A stretch of 64,000 bases of DNA from Porphyrobacter sp. GTDB lineage: Bacteria > Pseudomonadota > Alphaproteobacteria > Sphingomonadales > Sphingomonadaceae. The translations under genes were made by a program, and so were the position numbers. Below are positions 44,651-53,913 of the stretch, one piece after another; the stretch's first letter is position 1, and every line of letters begins with the position of its first letter. The notes below the pieces were generated by a model. That model made no database searches. It was not told where the DNA came from and saw only the letters and a program-made list of their open reading frames with translations. The DNA lies in NCBI GenBank assembly GCA_027531395.1, contig JAPZRO010000007.1, positions 1 through 64,000 of the forward strand, read 5' to 3'.

Positions 44651-44657
44651 TGCCGCC

Positions 44658-45497
44658 TCAGCCCTCGGCCACCATGGTGCCTTCGATGTGGCCGATCCCG
44701 TCAATCTCGGTACGCACCACATCGCCGGCCTTCAGGAACTGGCGCGGGTCCATCGCCGCGCCGATCCCGCCCGGCGTGCCGGTGAACAGGCAGTCGCCCG
44801 GCTCCAGCGTCATGCCGACCGAGAGGTGCTCGACCTGCTGCCACACGTTGTAGACGAGGTGCTTCGTATTCGAGTTCTGGCGCTCCTCGCCATTCACATA
44901 GCAGCGGATGCCGAGATCATGGGGATCGCCCATCTCGTCGGCGGTGATGATCCACGGCCCCATCGGCGCATGGGTGTCGAAGCTCTTGCCCAGCGCCCAT
45001 TGCGGCACCGCGTGCTGCCACATGCGCTCGGTGACGTCGTTGCCGACGGTGTAGCCGAACACGGCGGCGGGCGCGTCCGCAGCGGCGATGTGCTTGCCGC
45101 CCTTGCCGATCACAGCAACCAGCTCCGCCTCGTAGTCAGGCGTCATGGTGCCGCGCGCAATCAAGATCGGATCATAGGGTGCGTTGACCGAGGTCTGCGC
45201 CTTGGTGAACCACACCTGCCGCTCGGGCGTGCCGAGGCCGCTTTCGGCGATGTGATCGGCATAGTTGAGCCCGATCGCGAAGATCTTGCCCGGGCGCGGG
45301 ACGGGGGCTTCGAGCTTCACCTCCGACAGCGCAATCCCCTCGCCGGTCGCCGCCTTGGCTTCGAGGCCGGGCTTCAGATCGTCCCAGTCGCGGATCAGGT
45401 CGATCATCGTGCCCGGCACGCCGGTTTCGACCACTTTGTCGCCGACGACGATCCCGGTGCGGGTCTTGCCAGCGTGGGTGAAGGTGCAGAGTTTCAT
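44658..45497 (-). CDS. Fumarylacetoacetate hydrolase-family enzyme
   Basis: 279 residues. C-terminal FAH domain with PGKIFAIGLNYADHIAESG, the metal-binding MTPDYEAELVAVIGKGG, and GNDVTERMWQ, plus GDCLFTGTPGGIG. Such enzymes cleave or hydrate the 2,4-diketo or 2-hydroxy-dienoate products of meta ring cleavage, fitting the extradiol dioxygenase upstream. It starts 3 bases after that gene's stop and ends 7 bases before the MBL gene. Confidence 0.92.
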   Translation of the reverse strand: MKLCTFTHAGKTRTGIVVGDKVVETGVPGTMIDLIRDWDDLKPGLEAKAATGEGIALSEVKLEAPVPRPGKIFAIGLNYADHIAESGLGTPERQVWFTKAQTSVNAPYDPILIARGTMTPDYEAELVAVIGKGGKHIAAADAPAAVFGYTVGNDVTERMWQHAVPQWALGKSFDTHAPMGPWIITADEMGDPHDLGIRCYVNGEERQNSNTKHLVYNVWQQVEHLSVGMTLEPGDCLFTGTPGGIGAAMDPRQFLKAGDVVRTEIDGIGHIEGTMVAEG

Positions 45498-45500
45498 CGG

Positions 45501-46511
45501 TCAGGCTTCCTTGGGTGTGCGGGAGAACAGGCGCTTGATGCGCAGTTGCATGGCGGTGACGAAGACGACGAGGCCAGGCGGCGGCGCGAGCTTGCCGGCG
45601 AACATCGGATGGGGTGCGCCCCATTGCACGGCGAGCAGCGCCTGCATGGTCTGCTTGGTCGGCGGATCGGCGGCGGTGAACAGATCGCCGTCGGTCCAGT
45701 GTTCGAGCTCGTTGCCGAAGGGGTCCTTCCAGTAGTCGAAGATCTGGCTGCCCATTATGTGGCGTCCCACGCCCCATGCGGCCTCTCGCTCACGGGCCTT
45801 GAGATATTCGTGGCCCAGCATCAGGTCATCGAGGCTCTCGACCTCGAAGGCGGCATGGAGCAGGCCGAGTGCGCCCGGCAACTGGGCGAGGAAGATGGTG
45901 TGATGATCGGACGGCACATCCCCCCGGTCGCAGCGCATGAAGGCGCCCAGCGGGACGTCCTTGGCCGCCTCGATCTCGTCGGAGGTGAGGAAGCCAAAGC
46001 GCTCCTTCCACCAGCGTTCGGAACGCCGGAAATCGCTGACCTTGAGCACCGCGTGACCGATGCGGCGGACATGCGCGGGGGCTGGCTCAAGCCGGATGGC
46101 GCTGCGCTGACGCGGCTTGTCGGCAGCCGAGTTGAACAGCGGCGCGGGGCATGGAGCAGGCGGCGCGCAGTTCTGGCCCGCGACCACCTCGACCAGATAG
46201 CCGTCCGGGTCCGTCAGGCGCAGCACCATCCCCCCGCCCGGTTCGTTCAGGGGTTCGATGGCAACGCCTTCATGCGCGGCGAGGGTTTCGAGATCGGCGA
46301 TGCTCGCGGCGCGCAGGCCGACGGCAAGGAACTTCGCCTCGCCCGGCTCGGTCACATGGACGAAGGGCCGCCCGTCGCTGCCCTTGCCGTAGAGCTTCCC
46401 GCTGTCCACGAAACAGGTGAGGCCGAAATCCTCGAGGAAGCCGCGCATGAGCGACAGATCGGGCGCGGCAAAGCGTACGTGGGCTATGTCCTCGACCTTG
46501 ATGACCGCCAT
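45501..46511 (-). CDS. Extradiol ring-cleavage dioxygenase (VOC family, two modules)
   Basis: 336 residues with two glyoxalase-like modules as in biphenyl-2,3-diol dioxygenases. The Fe(II) triad sits in the C-terminal module: His153 (RIGHAVLKV), His219 (GLLHAAFEV) and Glu270 (GNELEHWTDGD); His251 and Tyr260 in the SQIFDYWKDPFG region fit the usual second-sphere residues. It opens a catechol ring next to one hydroxyl. First gene of the operon, divergent from tetR. The aromatic substrate is not evident. Confidence 0.9.
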   Translation of the reverse strand: MAVIKVEDIAHVRFAAPDLSLMRGFLEDFGLTCFVDSGKLYGKGSDGRPFVHVTEPGEAKFLAVGLRAASIADLETLAAHEGVAIEPLNEPGGGMVLRLTDPDGYLVEVVAGQNCAPPAPCPAPLFNSAADKPRQRSAIRLEPAPAHVRRIGHAVLKVSDFRRSERWWKERFGFLTSDEIEAAKDVPLGAFMRCDRGDVPSDHHTIFLAQLPGALGLLHAAFEVESLDDLMLGHEYLKAREREAAWGVGRHIMGSQIFDYWKDPFGNELEHWTDGDLFTAADPPTKQTMQALLAVQWGAPHPMFAGKLAPPPGLVVFVTAMQLRIKRLFSRTPKEA

Positions 46512-46547
46512 GATCCCCTCCCGGCTCGCGATTCGTTTCTGACTATT

Positions 46548-46572
46548 TGGTCAATCTGCTTGAAATTGACCA
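46548..46572. promoter_or_regulatory. Candidate TetR operator between tetR and the catabolic operon
   Basis: An inverted repeat TGGTCAAT (46548-46555) and ATTGACCA (46565-46572) with a 9-base spacer lies in the divergent intergenic region, with a further GGTCAA half-site at 46576-46581. Its position before both start codons fits control of both directions by the adjacent TetR. Confidence 0.65.
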
Positions 46573-46594
46573 TTCGGTCAAGTATGGATCGCTC

Positions 46595-47209
46595 ATGGCC
46601 TCGCAGACCACCCCTTCCCCCCGCACGCAGCGCACCCGCGCCGCCTTGATCGCCGCAGGTCTGGAACTGCTGGTCGACCGCCCGATCGACGCCATCGCGA
46701 TCGACGAGGTGGTCGCCCGCGCGGGCGTGGCCAAGGGCAGCTTCTTCAACCACTTCCCCGACAAGCACCACTTCGCCGCCGCGGTCGCTGCCGAGGTGCG
46801 GATGGACGTCGAGGCCGAGGTCACGCGCGCCAATGCCGGCGTCATCGATCCTGTCGCGCGGATTGCCGGCGGGATGCGGGTTGCCGCCACCTTCGCGCTC
46901 TCCCAGCCGCGCCGCGCCACGCTGCTGCTGCGCAGCCAGGTGCCCGCCACCCGCCAGACCCATCCGCTCAACCGCGGACTCAAAGAGGATATCGAGGCCG
47001 CGCTCGCCGCAGGCCTGCTGCGCCCCGAGGCGGCCCATGTCGGCCTCCCCTACTGGCTGGGCCTGTGTCAGGTGCTGATGATCCACCTGATCGAAACCCA
47101 CCCCGCCCCCGAAGCCGCCGAAGCGCGGCTCGCGGAGATGCTGGTGCTCGGCCTCACCGGCCTCGGCGTGCCGGCCGACCGCGCCGCCGCCATCGCCCGC
47201 GCCTCCTAG
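46595..47209 (+). CDS. TetR-family transcriptional regulator of the catabolic operon
   Basis: 204 residues. N-terminal TetR helix-turn-helix (RTRAALIAAGLELLVDRPIDAIAIDEVVARAGVAKGSFFNHFPDKHHF) and a variable ligand-binding C-terminal domain. Divergent from the extradiol dioxygenase operon with an operator between them, so it most likely represses that operon until the aromatic substrate or a product is present. The ATG at 46595 is used; an in-frame start at 46547 would include the operator. Confidence 0.9.
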   Translation: MASQTTPSPRTQRTRAALIAAGLELLVDRPIDAIAIDEVVARAGVAKGSFFNHFPDKHHFAAAVAAEVRMDVEAEVTRANAGVIDPVARIAGGMRVAATFALSQPRRATLLLRSQVPATRQTHPLNRGLKEDIEAALAAGLLRPEAAHVGLPYWLGLCQVLMIHLIETHPAPEAAEARLAEMLVLGLTGLGVPADRAAAIARAS

Positions 47210-47327
47210 CCCGCGCCCGCACAATCCCGATTGCCGCAAGCCCGCCGCGCTGTTACGAAAAATCCCGTAAGTCGAGCAGGATGAGCAGTCACGACCGCTC
47301 AATGCACCGAGGCGGAGAGCGGATAGA

Positions 47328-50300
47328 ATGGCGGACATCAACGGCACCCCGGGCGATGACAACATCACCGGCACCCAGGGCGACGACACCATCAATGCCG
47401 GCGCGGGCGACGACCGGGTCGACGCGCTCGGCGGCAATGACGTGATCGACGGCGGCACCGGCAACGACTTCATCGACGGCGGCTTCGGCAACGACACGAT
47501 CATCGGCGGCGACGGCGACGACCGGCTGTTCTCCTATTCCGGCACCGACACGATCAGCGGCGGCATCGGCAATGACGAGATCCTCGTCCAGAATTCCAAT
47601 TTCGGCGGCGAGACCAATTCCAGCGTCGATGCCGGCGAGGGCAATGATACGGTCAGCTATGCCGCCACGGGGGTGAACGGCAGCGTCAATCTGGGCGCGG
47701 GCAATGATACGCTCAACCTCGCGCTCGAAGGCAATGGCAACCGCATGACGCTCGGCAGCGGCGCGGATGTGGTGCTGCTCACCACGCTACCCTTCAACGG
47801 CTCGGGCGAGACCGTTTTCACCGATTTCGCCACCGGCAACAGCGGCGACCGGATCGATTTTTCCCGCATAATGCAGTTCAACCTGTTCAACTACGACAGG
47901 GTGAGCAATCCCTTCGGCACCGGGCATTTCCGACTGGTGGCGAGCGGCGCGGATACGCTGCTGACGCTCCACCCCAACCCCGATTTCGGCCCGACCCACA
48001 CGATCCGCTTCCTCAATGTCGCGCCCTCGGCATTCACCGCCTTCAACTTCTCCGGGCTGAACCCCAACGGGGTGTCGACCAATGGCCCGCCGATCAACGG
48101 CACGCCGGATAATGACACGCTCACCGGCACAAATCTGGGTGAGACGATCTCGGGCTTTGGCGGGAACGACACGATCAACGCGGGCGGCGGCGATGACACG
48201 CTGATCGGCGGCGCGGGAGCGGACACGCTCAACGGCGGCGACGGGGATGACCTGTTCACCTTCGATCTGACCTTCGGGCCGGACGAGAACCCGCTGCTCG
48301 ACACCATCAACGGCGGCAACGGCACTGATACGGTGCGCGTGATCGGTTCCAATCAGGGTTTCGAGATCACCACCTACGATCTGGGTTCGCCGTTCTTTAC
48401 CTCGATCGAGGGGCTGGTGCTGTCGGGCAATCTCGGCCTGATCGGCACCGTGGCGCAGGTCAATGCCTACAGCACCATCGTCACCCCCAACCTGCGCATC
48501 ACCGACAATGCGCCGCTCGATCCCAGCGGGCGGTTCGAGGTGACGCAGCTCTCGCTGCCCAATGGCGGGGCGCGGGCCAACCTTTCGGGCGCGGGCATCT
48601 TCGTGCTCAATATCGTCAGCGGCGACGGGGATGACAACATCATCGGCCCCGACGGCGCGATCGCCAATCCCAGCCCCAACCAGACCGATATCGAGATCGG
48701 GATCGACGTGCGCTTCGGCAACGATACCGTTGTGGCCGGCAATCACCGCACCCGGATCATCTCGCAGGGCGGCAACAACCACTTCACCGGCAGCGCCTTC
48801 AACGACAGCTTCCTGCTGTTCGGCGACGGCGACAACACGCTGATCGGCGGCGGCGGCAACGACAATATCTCGGTGTTCGGCAATGGCCGGCTGAACATTT
48901 CCGGCGGCGCGGGCGATGACACGATCCAGGTCGCCTCGATCGGCACCGACGATGTCATCAGCGGCGGCGACGGGTTTGACCGGCTGATCTTCGACACCGG
49001 CAACGGCTTTGGCGATTTCGATCTCACCGGGGTCGCGATCTCAGGCGATTTCGAGGCGATCGCCAGCAATGGTCAAGGCAATGTCATCATGCGGGTGGCG
49101 CAGCTGCAGGCGATCCGGCAGCTCGAATTGCGGTTCCTGACGCTCGCCGATGGCGGTTCGCTGACGCTGACCGCAGCCCCGCTCCGGATCAATCTCAGCA
49201 CGCAGGGCAACAGCATCGATCTGGGCGCGGTGACCACCAGCGTGCAGGTGTTCGGCAACCGCGGCAATGACATGATCATCGGCGGATCGAATTTCGATCA
49301 GCTGGTCGGCGGCGACGGCAACGACTCGCTCTATGGCAATGGCGGGACGGACAGCCTGCTGGGGGGCAACGGGGTCGACCTGCTGATGGGCGGCACGGGC
49401 GACGACACGCTCGAGGGCGGCAGCAATGTCGATACCGCGGTGGTCACCGGCGCGCGCTCGCAATACACTGTCACCCAGCGCGATGTCGGCGAATTTCTGG
49501 TGACCGGCCCGGACGGGACGGACGTGCTGCGCGGGATCGAATTCCTGCAATTCGACGATCAGACCATCCGCCTGCGCCCCGGCACCGGGGTCAGCGTCAA
49601 CTTCAACACCGCCGACCGCAGCGTCTATCAGGACGCAATGACCGAGATCCGCGATTTCGACGGCAACCGGCTGGGCGGCAACGGGTTCTGGCTGCGGATC
49701 GGGCAGGCGGATGTGAACGGCGATGGCGACATCGACCAGATCCTCGTCAATTTCGTGATCGGGCGCTTCGCCACGGTCGGCACCGCGCCGGATGGCCTCG
49801 TCTATTTCATGGACTTCAGCTGGGCGGGCGAGACGCGGGTGGCGGGGATCTATATCGACCCGCTGGTGGCATCGGGACAGGTGCAGGCGGGCGGGCCAAA
49901 CGACAGCCAGCGGCGGTTCCAGAACGACCTGTTCATCGAGAACATCAACCGCGTGCTGGGCGCGGATGACTACGACAACGACGGCTTGCAGGAGGTCTAT
50001 CTCGCGCTGACCGACGGGACGGCCTATCTGCGCGCGATCATGGAGTTCGACGGGAACATCCGTTACGCCAACTACCAGAGCCAGCAGGAGGTGATCGACT
50101 ACCTCACCGCCAACGGTTTCGGGCCGGAGACCTATGCCGGATGGTTCAGCGCCCCGAGCAGCGGCGAGGCAGGAATGATGCAGGCTGGCTTCATGCAGGA
50201 ACGCGTCGACCTGGCTGAGGCGAGCGGGCTGGGACGCGTGGGGCTGGTCGGTGGCGATGCCGCGATGGCAGGCACCGCCAGCGGCGCGATCAACCTCGCC

Positions 50301-50360
50301 ACCCTCGCTTTCCAAGCCCCGGCGATCGACGATCACCTGCGCGCGGAGTTCTACGGCTAG
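47328..50360 (+). CDS. RTX (hemolysin-type) calcium-binding protein
   Basis: 1010 residues rich in nonapeptide GGxGxDxxx repeats, in at least three blocks (about residues 5-75, 260-330 and 640-710), with no N-terminal signal peptide, as expected for type I secretion. The C-terminal 250 residues are different: DVNGDGDIDQI and DYDNDGLQEV are EF-hand/FG-GAP-like calcium loops separated by mixed beta sequence. No protease, lipase or adhesin motif is seen. ATG at 47328 after GGAGAG. No ABC transporter or TolC-like partner is encoded nearby, so secretion must use one elsewhere. Confidence 0.9.
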   Translation: MADINGTPGDDNITGTQGDDTINAGAGDDRVDALGGNDVIDGGTGNDFIDGGFGNDTIIGGDGDDRLFSYSGTDTISGGIGNDEILVQNSNFGGETNSSVDAGEGNDTVSYAATGVNGSVNLGAGNDTLNLALEGNGNRMTLGSGADVVLLTTLPFNGSGETVFTDFATGNSGDRIDFSRIMQFNLFNYDRVSNPFGTGHFRLVASGADTLLTLHPNPDFGPTHTIRFLNVAPSAFTAFNFSGLNPNGVSTNGPPINGTPDNDTLTGTNLGETISGFGGNDTINAGGGDDTLIGGAGADTLNGGDGDDLFTFDLTFGPDENPLLDTINGGNGTDTVRVIGSNQGFEITTYDLGSPFFTSIEGLVLSGNLGLIGTVAQVNAYSTIVTPNLRITDNAPLDPSGRFEVTQLSLPNGGARANLSGAGIFVLNIVSGDGDDNIIGPDGAIANPSPNQTDIEIGIDVRFGNDTVVAGNHRTRIISQGGNNHFTGSAFNDSFLLFGDGDNTLIGGGGNDNISVFGNGRLNISGGAGDDTIQVASIGTDDVISGGDGFDRLIFDTGNGFGDFDLTGVAISGDFEAIASNGQGNVIMRVAQLQAIRQLELRFLTLADGGSLTLTAAPLRINLSTQGNSIDLGAVTTSVQVFGNRGNDMIIGGSNFDQLVGGDGNDSLYGNGGTDSLLGGNGVDLLMGGTGDDTLEGGSNVDTAVVTGARSQYTVTQRDVGEFLVTGPDGTDVLRGIEFLQFDDQTIRLRPGTGVSVNFNTADRSVYQDAMTEIRDFDGNRLGGNGFWLRIGQADVNGDGDIDQILVNFVIGRFATVGTAPDGLVYFMDFSWAGETRVAGIYIDPLVASGQVQAGGPNDSQRRFQNDLFIENINRVLGADDYDNDGLQEVYLALTDGTAYLRAIMEFDGNIRYANYQSQQEVIDYLTANGFGPETYAGWFSAPSSGEAGMMQAGFMQERVDLAEASGLGRVGLVGGDAAMAGTASGAINLATLAFQAPAIDDHLRAEFYG

Positions 50361-50452
50361 GGCAGGCGATATCGGCGGTCTCGGCACGAGATTGCCCAAT
50401 TCGTGACAAACCCGTAGGCGCTCCCGTGACATGACTGCGCGCGGCAGGGGAC

Positions 50453-51151
50453 ATGGCGGACACGGCATTTTCCGATCAGGTGCTGCACGAGGCGGGTTGG
50501 CTGGCGCGCCTGCCGGCCGACTTCCGCGCTGCGTGGATGGCCCGGGCGACCCCCTTCAGCGTGCCGCGCGGCGAGATGATCTATCGCGACGGCGACGAGG
50601 GCCGCTGCCTCTACGGCCTGATCAGCGGCGCGATGGCGATCACCATCGGGCCGCCGCGCCTTGCCCCGCGGCTCATCAACATCATGCATCCCGGCACCTG
50701 GTTCGGGGTCGGCCCGCTGCTGCGGGAAGGGGGGCGCAAGGTGGAATTCCGCGCCGCCGAGCCGTCGCGCCTCGTCAGAGTATCGGGCGCCGCGATCGAC
50801 CAGATGACGGCGCAGTTTCCCGATACGCCCAAACATATCGGGGCGCTGGCGATGTACGGACACGACGTTTCCAACCGGGTCGCCGCCGAATTGCTGATTC
50901 CCTTTTCCGCCCGGCGGGTCGCGGCTGTCATCCTGCGGATCGCCGCGCCCCCTGCCGAGGAGGCGCAGGTCAGCCCGCAGGGCGTGCGAGTGACGCAGGC
51001 GCAGCTCGCCGAAATGGCCAACGTCTCGCGCAATCTCGCCAACACCGCGCTGGGGGAGCTGCGCGCGGCGGGCTGGGTGGAGGCGCGCTACAACCGGATC
51101 GCCGTGCGCGATGCGGCGGCGCTGGCCGCCTATGCCTATGGCGAGGACTGA
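50453..51151 (+). CDS. Crp/Fnr-family transcriptional regulator
   Basis: 232 residues. An N-terminal cyclic-nucleotide-binding-like beta roll (EMIYRDGDEGRCLYGLISGAMAITIG) without FNR-type cysteines, a dimerisation helix, and a C-terminal Crp helix-turn-helix (VTQAQLAEMANVSRNLANTALGELRAAGWVEARYNRIAV). It probably responds to a small ligand. It lies between the RTX gene and the M14 peptidase on one strand, 93 bases after the RTX stop. Confidence 0.88.
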   Translation: MADTAFSDQVLHEAGWLARLPADFRAAWMARATPFSVPRGEMIYRDGDEGRCLYGLISGAMAITIGPPRLAPRLINIMHPGTWFGVGPLLREGGRKVEFRAAEPSRLVRVSGAAIDQMTAQFPDTPKHIGALAMYGHDVSNRVAAELLIPFSARRVAAVILRIAAPPAEEAQVSPQGVRVTQAQLAEMANVSRNLANTALGELRAAGWVEARYNRIAVRDAAALAAYAYGED

Positions 51152-51254
51152 GGCGGCGCGAGGTAAGCCAATTGCCCCTCTGCGCTTGACCCGGCAGGCG
51201 ACTTCGCGGCAAGGCTCGGGCACGGCATCCTGCCGGCCAAAGCGAGGAATTTTC

Positions 51255-53882
51255 ATGCGGAACAGGTTGTGGGGCCGGTGGCTCGTGGTGCTGGCGGCGC
51301 TGTGCGGCGGCGCTGCGCCGGGGCAGGCGCAGTCCTTTGCGCAAGGCACCTTCGATGCCGCGATCCCGACGCTCACCGAGACGGTCGGCCACGCGCCCGG
51401 CACGCGCATCACCTCGCCGGACGAGACCTACGCCTATCTCAAGGCACTGGTCGCCGCTGCGCCGACCCGCACCCGCATGGTGCAATATGCGACGAGCTGG
51501 GAGGGCCGCCCGCTCTACTACGTGATCCTCTCCTCGCCCGAAAACATCGCCCGGCTCGATGCGATCCGCGCCGACCTCGCCAATATCGCCGCCGGACGCG
51601 CCTCGAACGGCGCGGCGCTGCCGGTGACGTGGCTGGCTTACGGGGTCCACGGCAACGAGATCTCCTCGACCGATGCCGCGCTGATGACCGCCTATCACCT
51701 GCTCGCGGCGAAGGACGATGCCCGCGCCGCAAGGATCATGCGCGAGACCATCGTGGTAATCGATCCGATGCAGAACCCCGACGGGCGGGCGCGCTTCGTC
51801 AACAACTTCCTCGCCGCGACCGGCATCGACCCGGCCGCCGACCGGCAGGCCGCCGAGCATGACGAGCCGTGGCCGAGCGGGCGCGTCAATCACTACATGT
51901 TCGATCTCAACCGCGACTGGTTCACGCTCAGCCAGCCCGAGACGCGCGGCAAGGTCGCCGCGATCCGCGAGTGGAATCCGGTGGTGGTGATCGACCTGCA
52001 CGAAATGGGCGGGGACGAGACCTATTTCTTCAGCCCCGCTGCCCAGCCCTTCAGCCCCAACCTCACGCCCGCGCAGATCCGCGCCTACGAGTTGATCGGC
52101 CGCGCCAACGCCGCCGCCTTCGACGCGCGCGGCGAGCCCTATTTCACCCGCGAGGTCTATGACCTGTTCTACCCCGGCTATGGCGACACCTGGAACGCGC
52201 ATCAGGGCGCGATCGGTTCGACCTACGAACAGGGTTCGGCGCGCGGGCTGGTGTTCGAGCGGCGCGACGGCACCAAGCTGACCTATGCCGACGGGGTGAT
52301 GAACCACTTCACCGCCAGCCTCGCGACCGCAGGCGCGGTGGCCGAGAACCCGCAGCGCTTCCTCACCGACTTCGCCCAGTATCGCGCCGCCAATGCCAGC
52401 GGTGCGGCGGGGCGCGGCACCTATCTGATCGACCTTTCCAAGCGGCGCTGGAATGCCGAGAACCTCGGCCGCCGTCTTGCCGCACAGGGCATCACCGTGC
52501 TGCGCCGCGACGGCCCGGCCAGCGCCTGCGGCAAGTCCTATCCGCAAGGCTACCTTGCCGTGCCGCAGGCCCAGCCGGCCGCGCGTCTGGTCAAGAGCCT
52601 GCTCGACCGCGACACCCCGCTGCCGCCCGACTTCCTTGCCGAGCAGGAACGCCGCCGCTCGCAGGATTTGCCGCACGAGCTTTATGACGTGACGGCGTGG
52701 TCGGTCGGGCTGATGGCCGGCACCGAGGTGGCGCTCTGCAACGCCGCCGCAACCGGCCAGACCCTCGCCGCCGACACGCCGATTGCGCCGGTCATGGACG
52801 GTGCAGGCGCCTTTGCCATCGCCGTGCCGTGGACCGACAGCGGGCAGGCCCGCCTCGTCGCCCTCGCCCTGCGCGAAGGGATCGAGGGACGGGTGACCGA
52901 CAAGGCCTTCACCACCGCCGGGCGCGAATTCCCGCGCGGCACGGTGGTGTTCCCGGCCGGCAGCAACACGCCTGAAAAGATGGCCCGCCTTGCCGAACTG
53001 GCCCGCGAAGTCGGCGCGCAGACCGTGGCGCTCGAGTCGGGCTGGGTCGAGCGTGGCCCCAACCTCGGGAGCGAAAGCTTTGTGCGGCTCACCCTGCCGC
53101 GCGTCGCGATCGCGTGGGACGACGGCATCTCGCAGCTCTCAGCGGGCGCGATGCGCTATGTGCTCGAACGCCGCATCGGCCTGCCGGTGACCCCGATCCG
53201 CACTCAGCGCCTCGCCCGCGCGGACCTCAGCGAATATGACGTGCTGCTGGTGCCCGAGGGCGAGCCCTCGGCGGTGCTGGGCGAGAGCGGCCAGCGCGCC
53301 CTGCGCGATTTCGTGCGCCGCGGCGGCGTACTGGTGGCGGTGGGCGACAGCCTTGAAACCTTCAGCTCGGGCGATGCGCCACTGCTCGCGGTCAAGCGCG
53401 AGGCCGCGCTCGGGCGCGATCCGGCGGCGGCCGGCAAGGACAAGGACGCCAGCCTCGCCGAAGCGGTCGAAATCGCGAGCGACGCCGAGTATCGCGAGGC
53501 GATCAAGGACCAGCAGGCCCTCCCCGACACCCTGCCCGGCGCGCTGCTCAACGTGGTGGCCGAGCGCGATCACTTCCTCTCGGCCGGCTATGACGGCGGC
53601 GGAGTGGTGCTGGCGACCGGCACGCAGATCTTCACTCCTCTGGATCGTGCCGACGGGGTCAACGTGCTGCGCTTCGCGGCCGCGCCGAACCTCATCGCCA
53701 GCGGCTATGTGTGGGACGAGAACCGGCGGCAGCTGGCCTACAAGCCCTATCTGATGGCCCAGCGGCAGGGGCGCGGGATGGTGATCGGCTTCGCGCATGA
53801 TCCCTCGACCCGCGCCTATCTCGAAGGGCTCGATCTGGTGATCGCCAACGCGGTGCTGATCGCGCCGTCGCGGGTGCGCTAA
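51255..53882 (+). CDS. Secreted M14-family zinc carboxypeptidase-like protein
   Basis: 875 residues with a signal peptide (ending GQAQ, about residue 24). The M14 domain shows the HxxE zinc motif in YGVHGNEISSTDA, NRDWFTLSQPE and DLHEMGGDETYFFS. A C-terminal region around VLLVPEGEPSAVLGESGQRALRDFVRRGGVLVAVGDS looks like a class I amidotransferase-like fold without a clear catalytic Cys. Probably a periplasmic or outer-membrane peptidase. ATG at 51255 is set by the signal peptide; an upstream in-frame start at 51111 would overlap the Crp/Fnr gene. Confidence 0.88.
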   Translation: MRNRLWGRWLVVLAALCGGAAPGQAQSFAQGTFDAAIPTLTETVGHAPGTRITSPDETYAYLKALVAAAPTRTRMVQYATSWEGRPLYYVILSSPENIARLDAIRADLANIAAGRASNGAALPVTWLAYGVHGNEISSTDAALMTAYHLLAAKDDARAARIMRETIVVIDPMQNPDGRARFVNNFLAATGIDPAADRQAAEHDEPWPSGRVNHYMFDLNRDWFTLSQPETRGKVAAIREWNPVVVIDLHEMGGDETYFFSPAAQPFSPNLTPAQIRAYELIGRANAAAFDARGEPYFTREVYDLFYPGYGDTWNAHQGAIGSTYEQGSARGLVFERRDGTKLTYADGVMNHFTASLATAGAVAENPQRFLTDFAQYRAANASGAAGRGTYLIDLSKRRWNAENLGRRLAAQGITVLRRDGPASACGKSYPQGYLAVPQAQPAARLVKSLLDRDTPLPPDFLAEQERRRSQDLPHELYDVTAWSVGLMAGTEVALCNAAATGQTLAADTPIAPVMDGAGAFAIAVPWTDSGQARLVALALREGIEGRVTDKAFTTAGREFPRGTVVFPAGSNTPEKMARLAELAREVGAQTVALESGWVERGPNLGSESFVRLTLPRVAIAWDDGISQLSAGAMRYVLERRIGLPVTPIRTQRLARADLSEYDVLLVPEGEPSAVLGESGQRALRDFVRRGGVLVAVGDSLETFSSGDAPLLAVKREAALGRDPAAAGKDKDASLAEAVEIASDAEYREAIKDQQALPDTLPGALLNVVAERDHFLSAGYDGGGVVLATGTQIFTPLDRADGVNVLRFAAAPNLIASGYVWDENRRQLAYKPYLMAQRQGRGMVIGFAHDPSTRAYLEGLDLVIANAVLIAPSRVR

Positions 53883-53913
53883 GCGGCTCTAGGCTAAGCG
53901 CGCCGAATATGTC

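Noticed and set aside
47328..50360. Repetitive DNA as a possible CRISPR or satellite array
   Set aside because: The repetition follows the RTX nonapeptide coding pattern and stays in one reading frame; there are no constant repeats with unique spacers.
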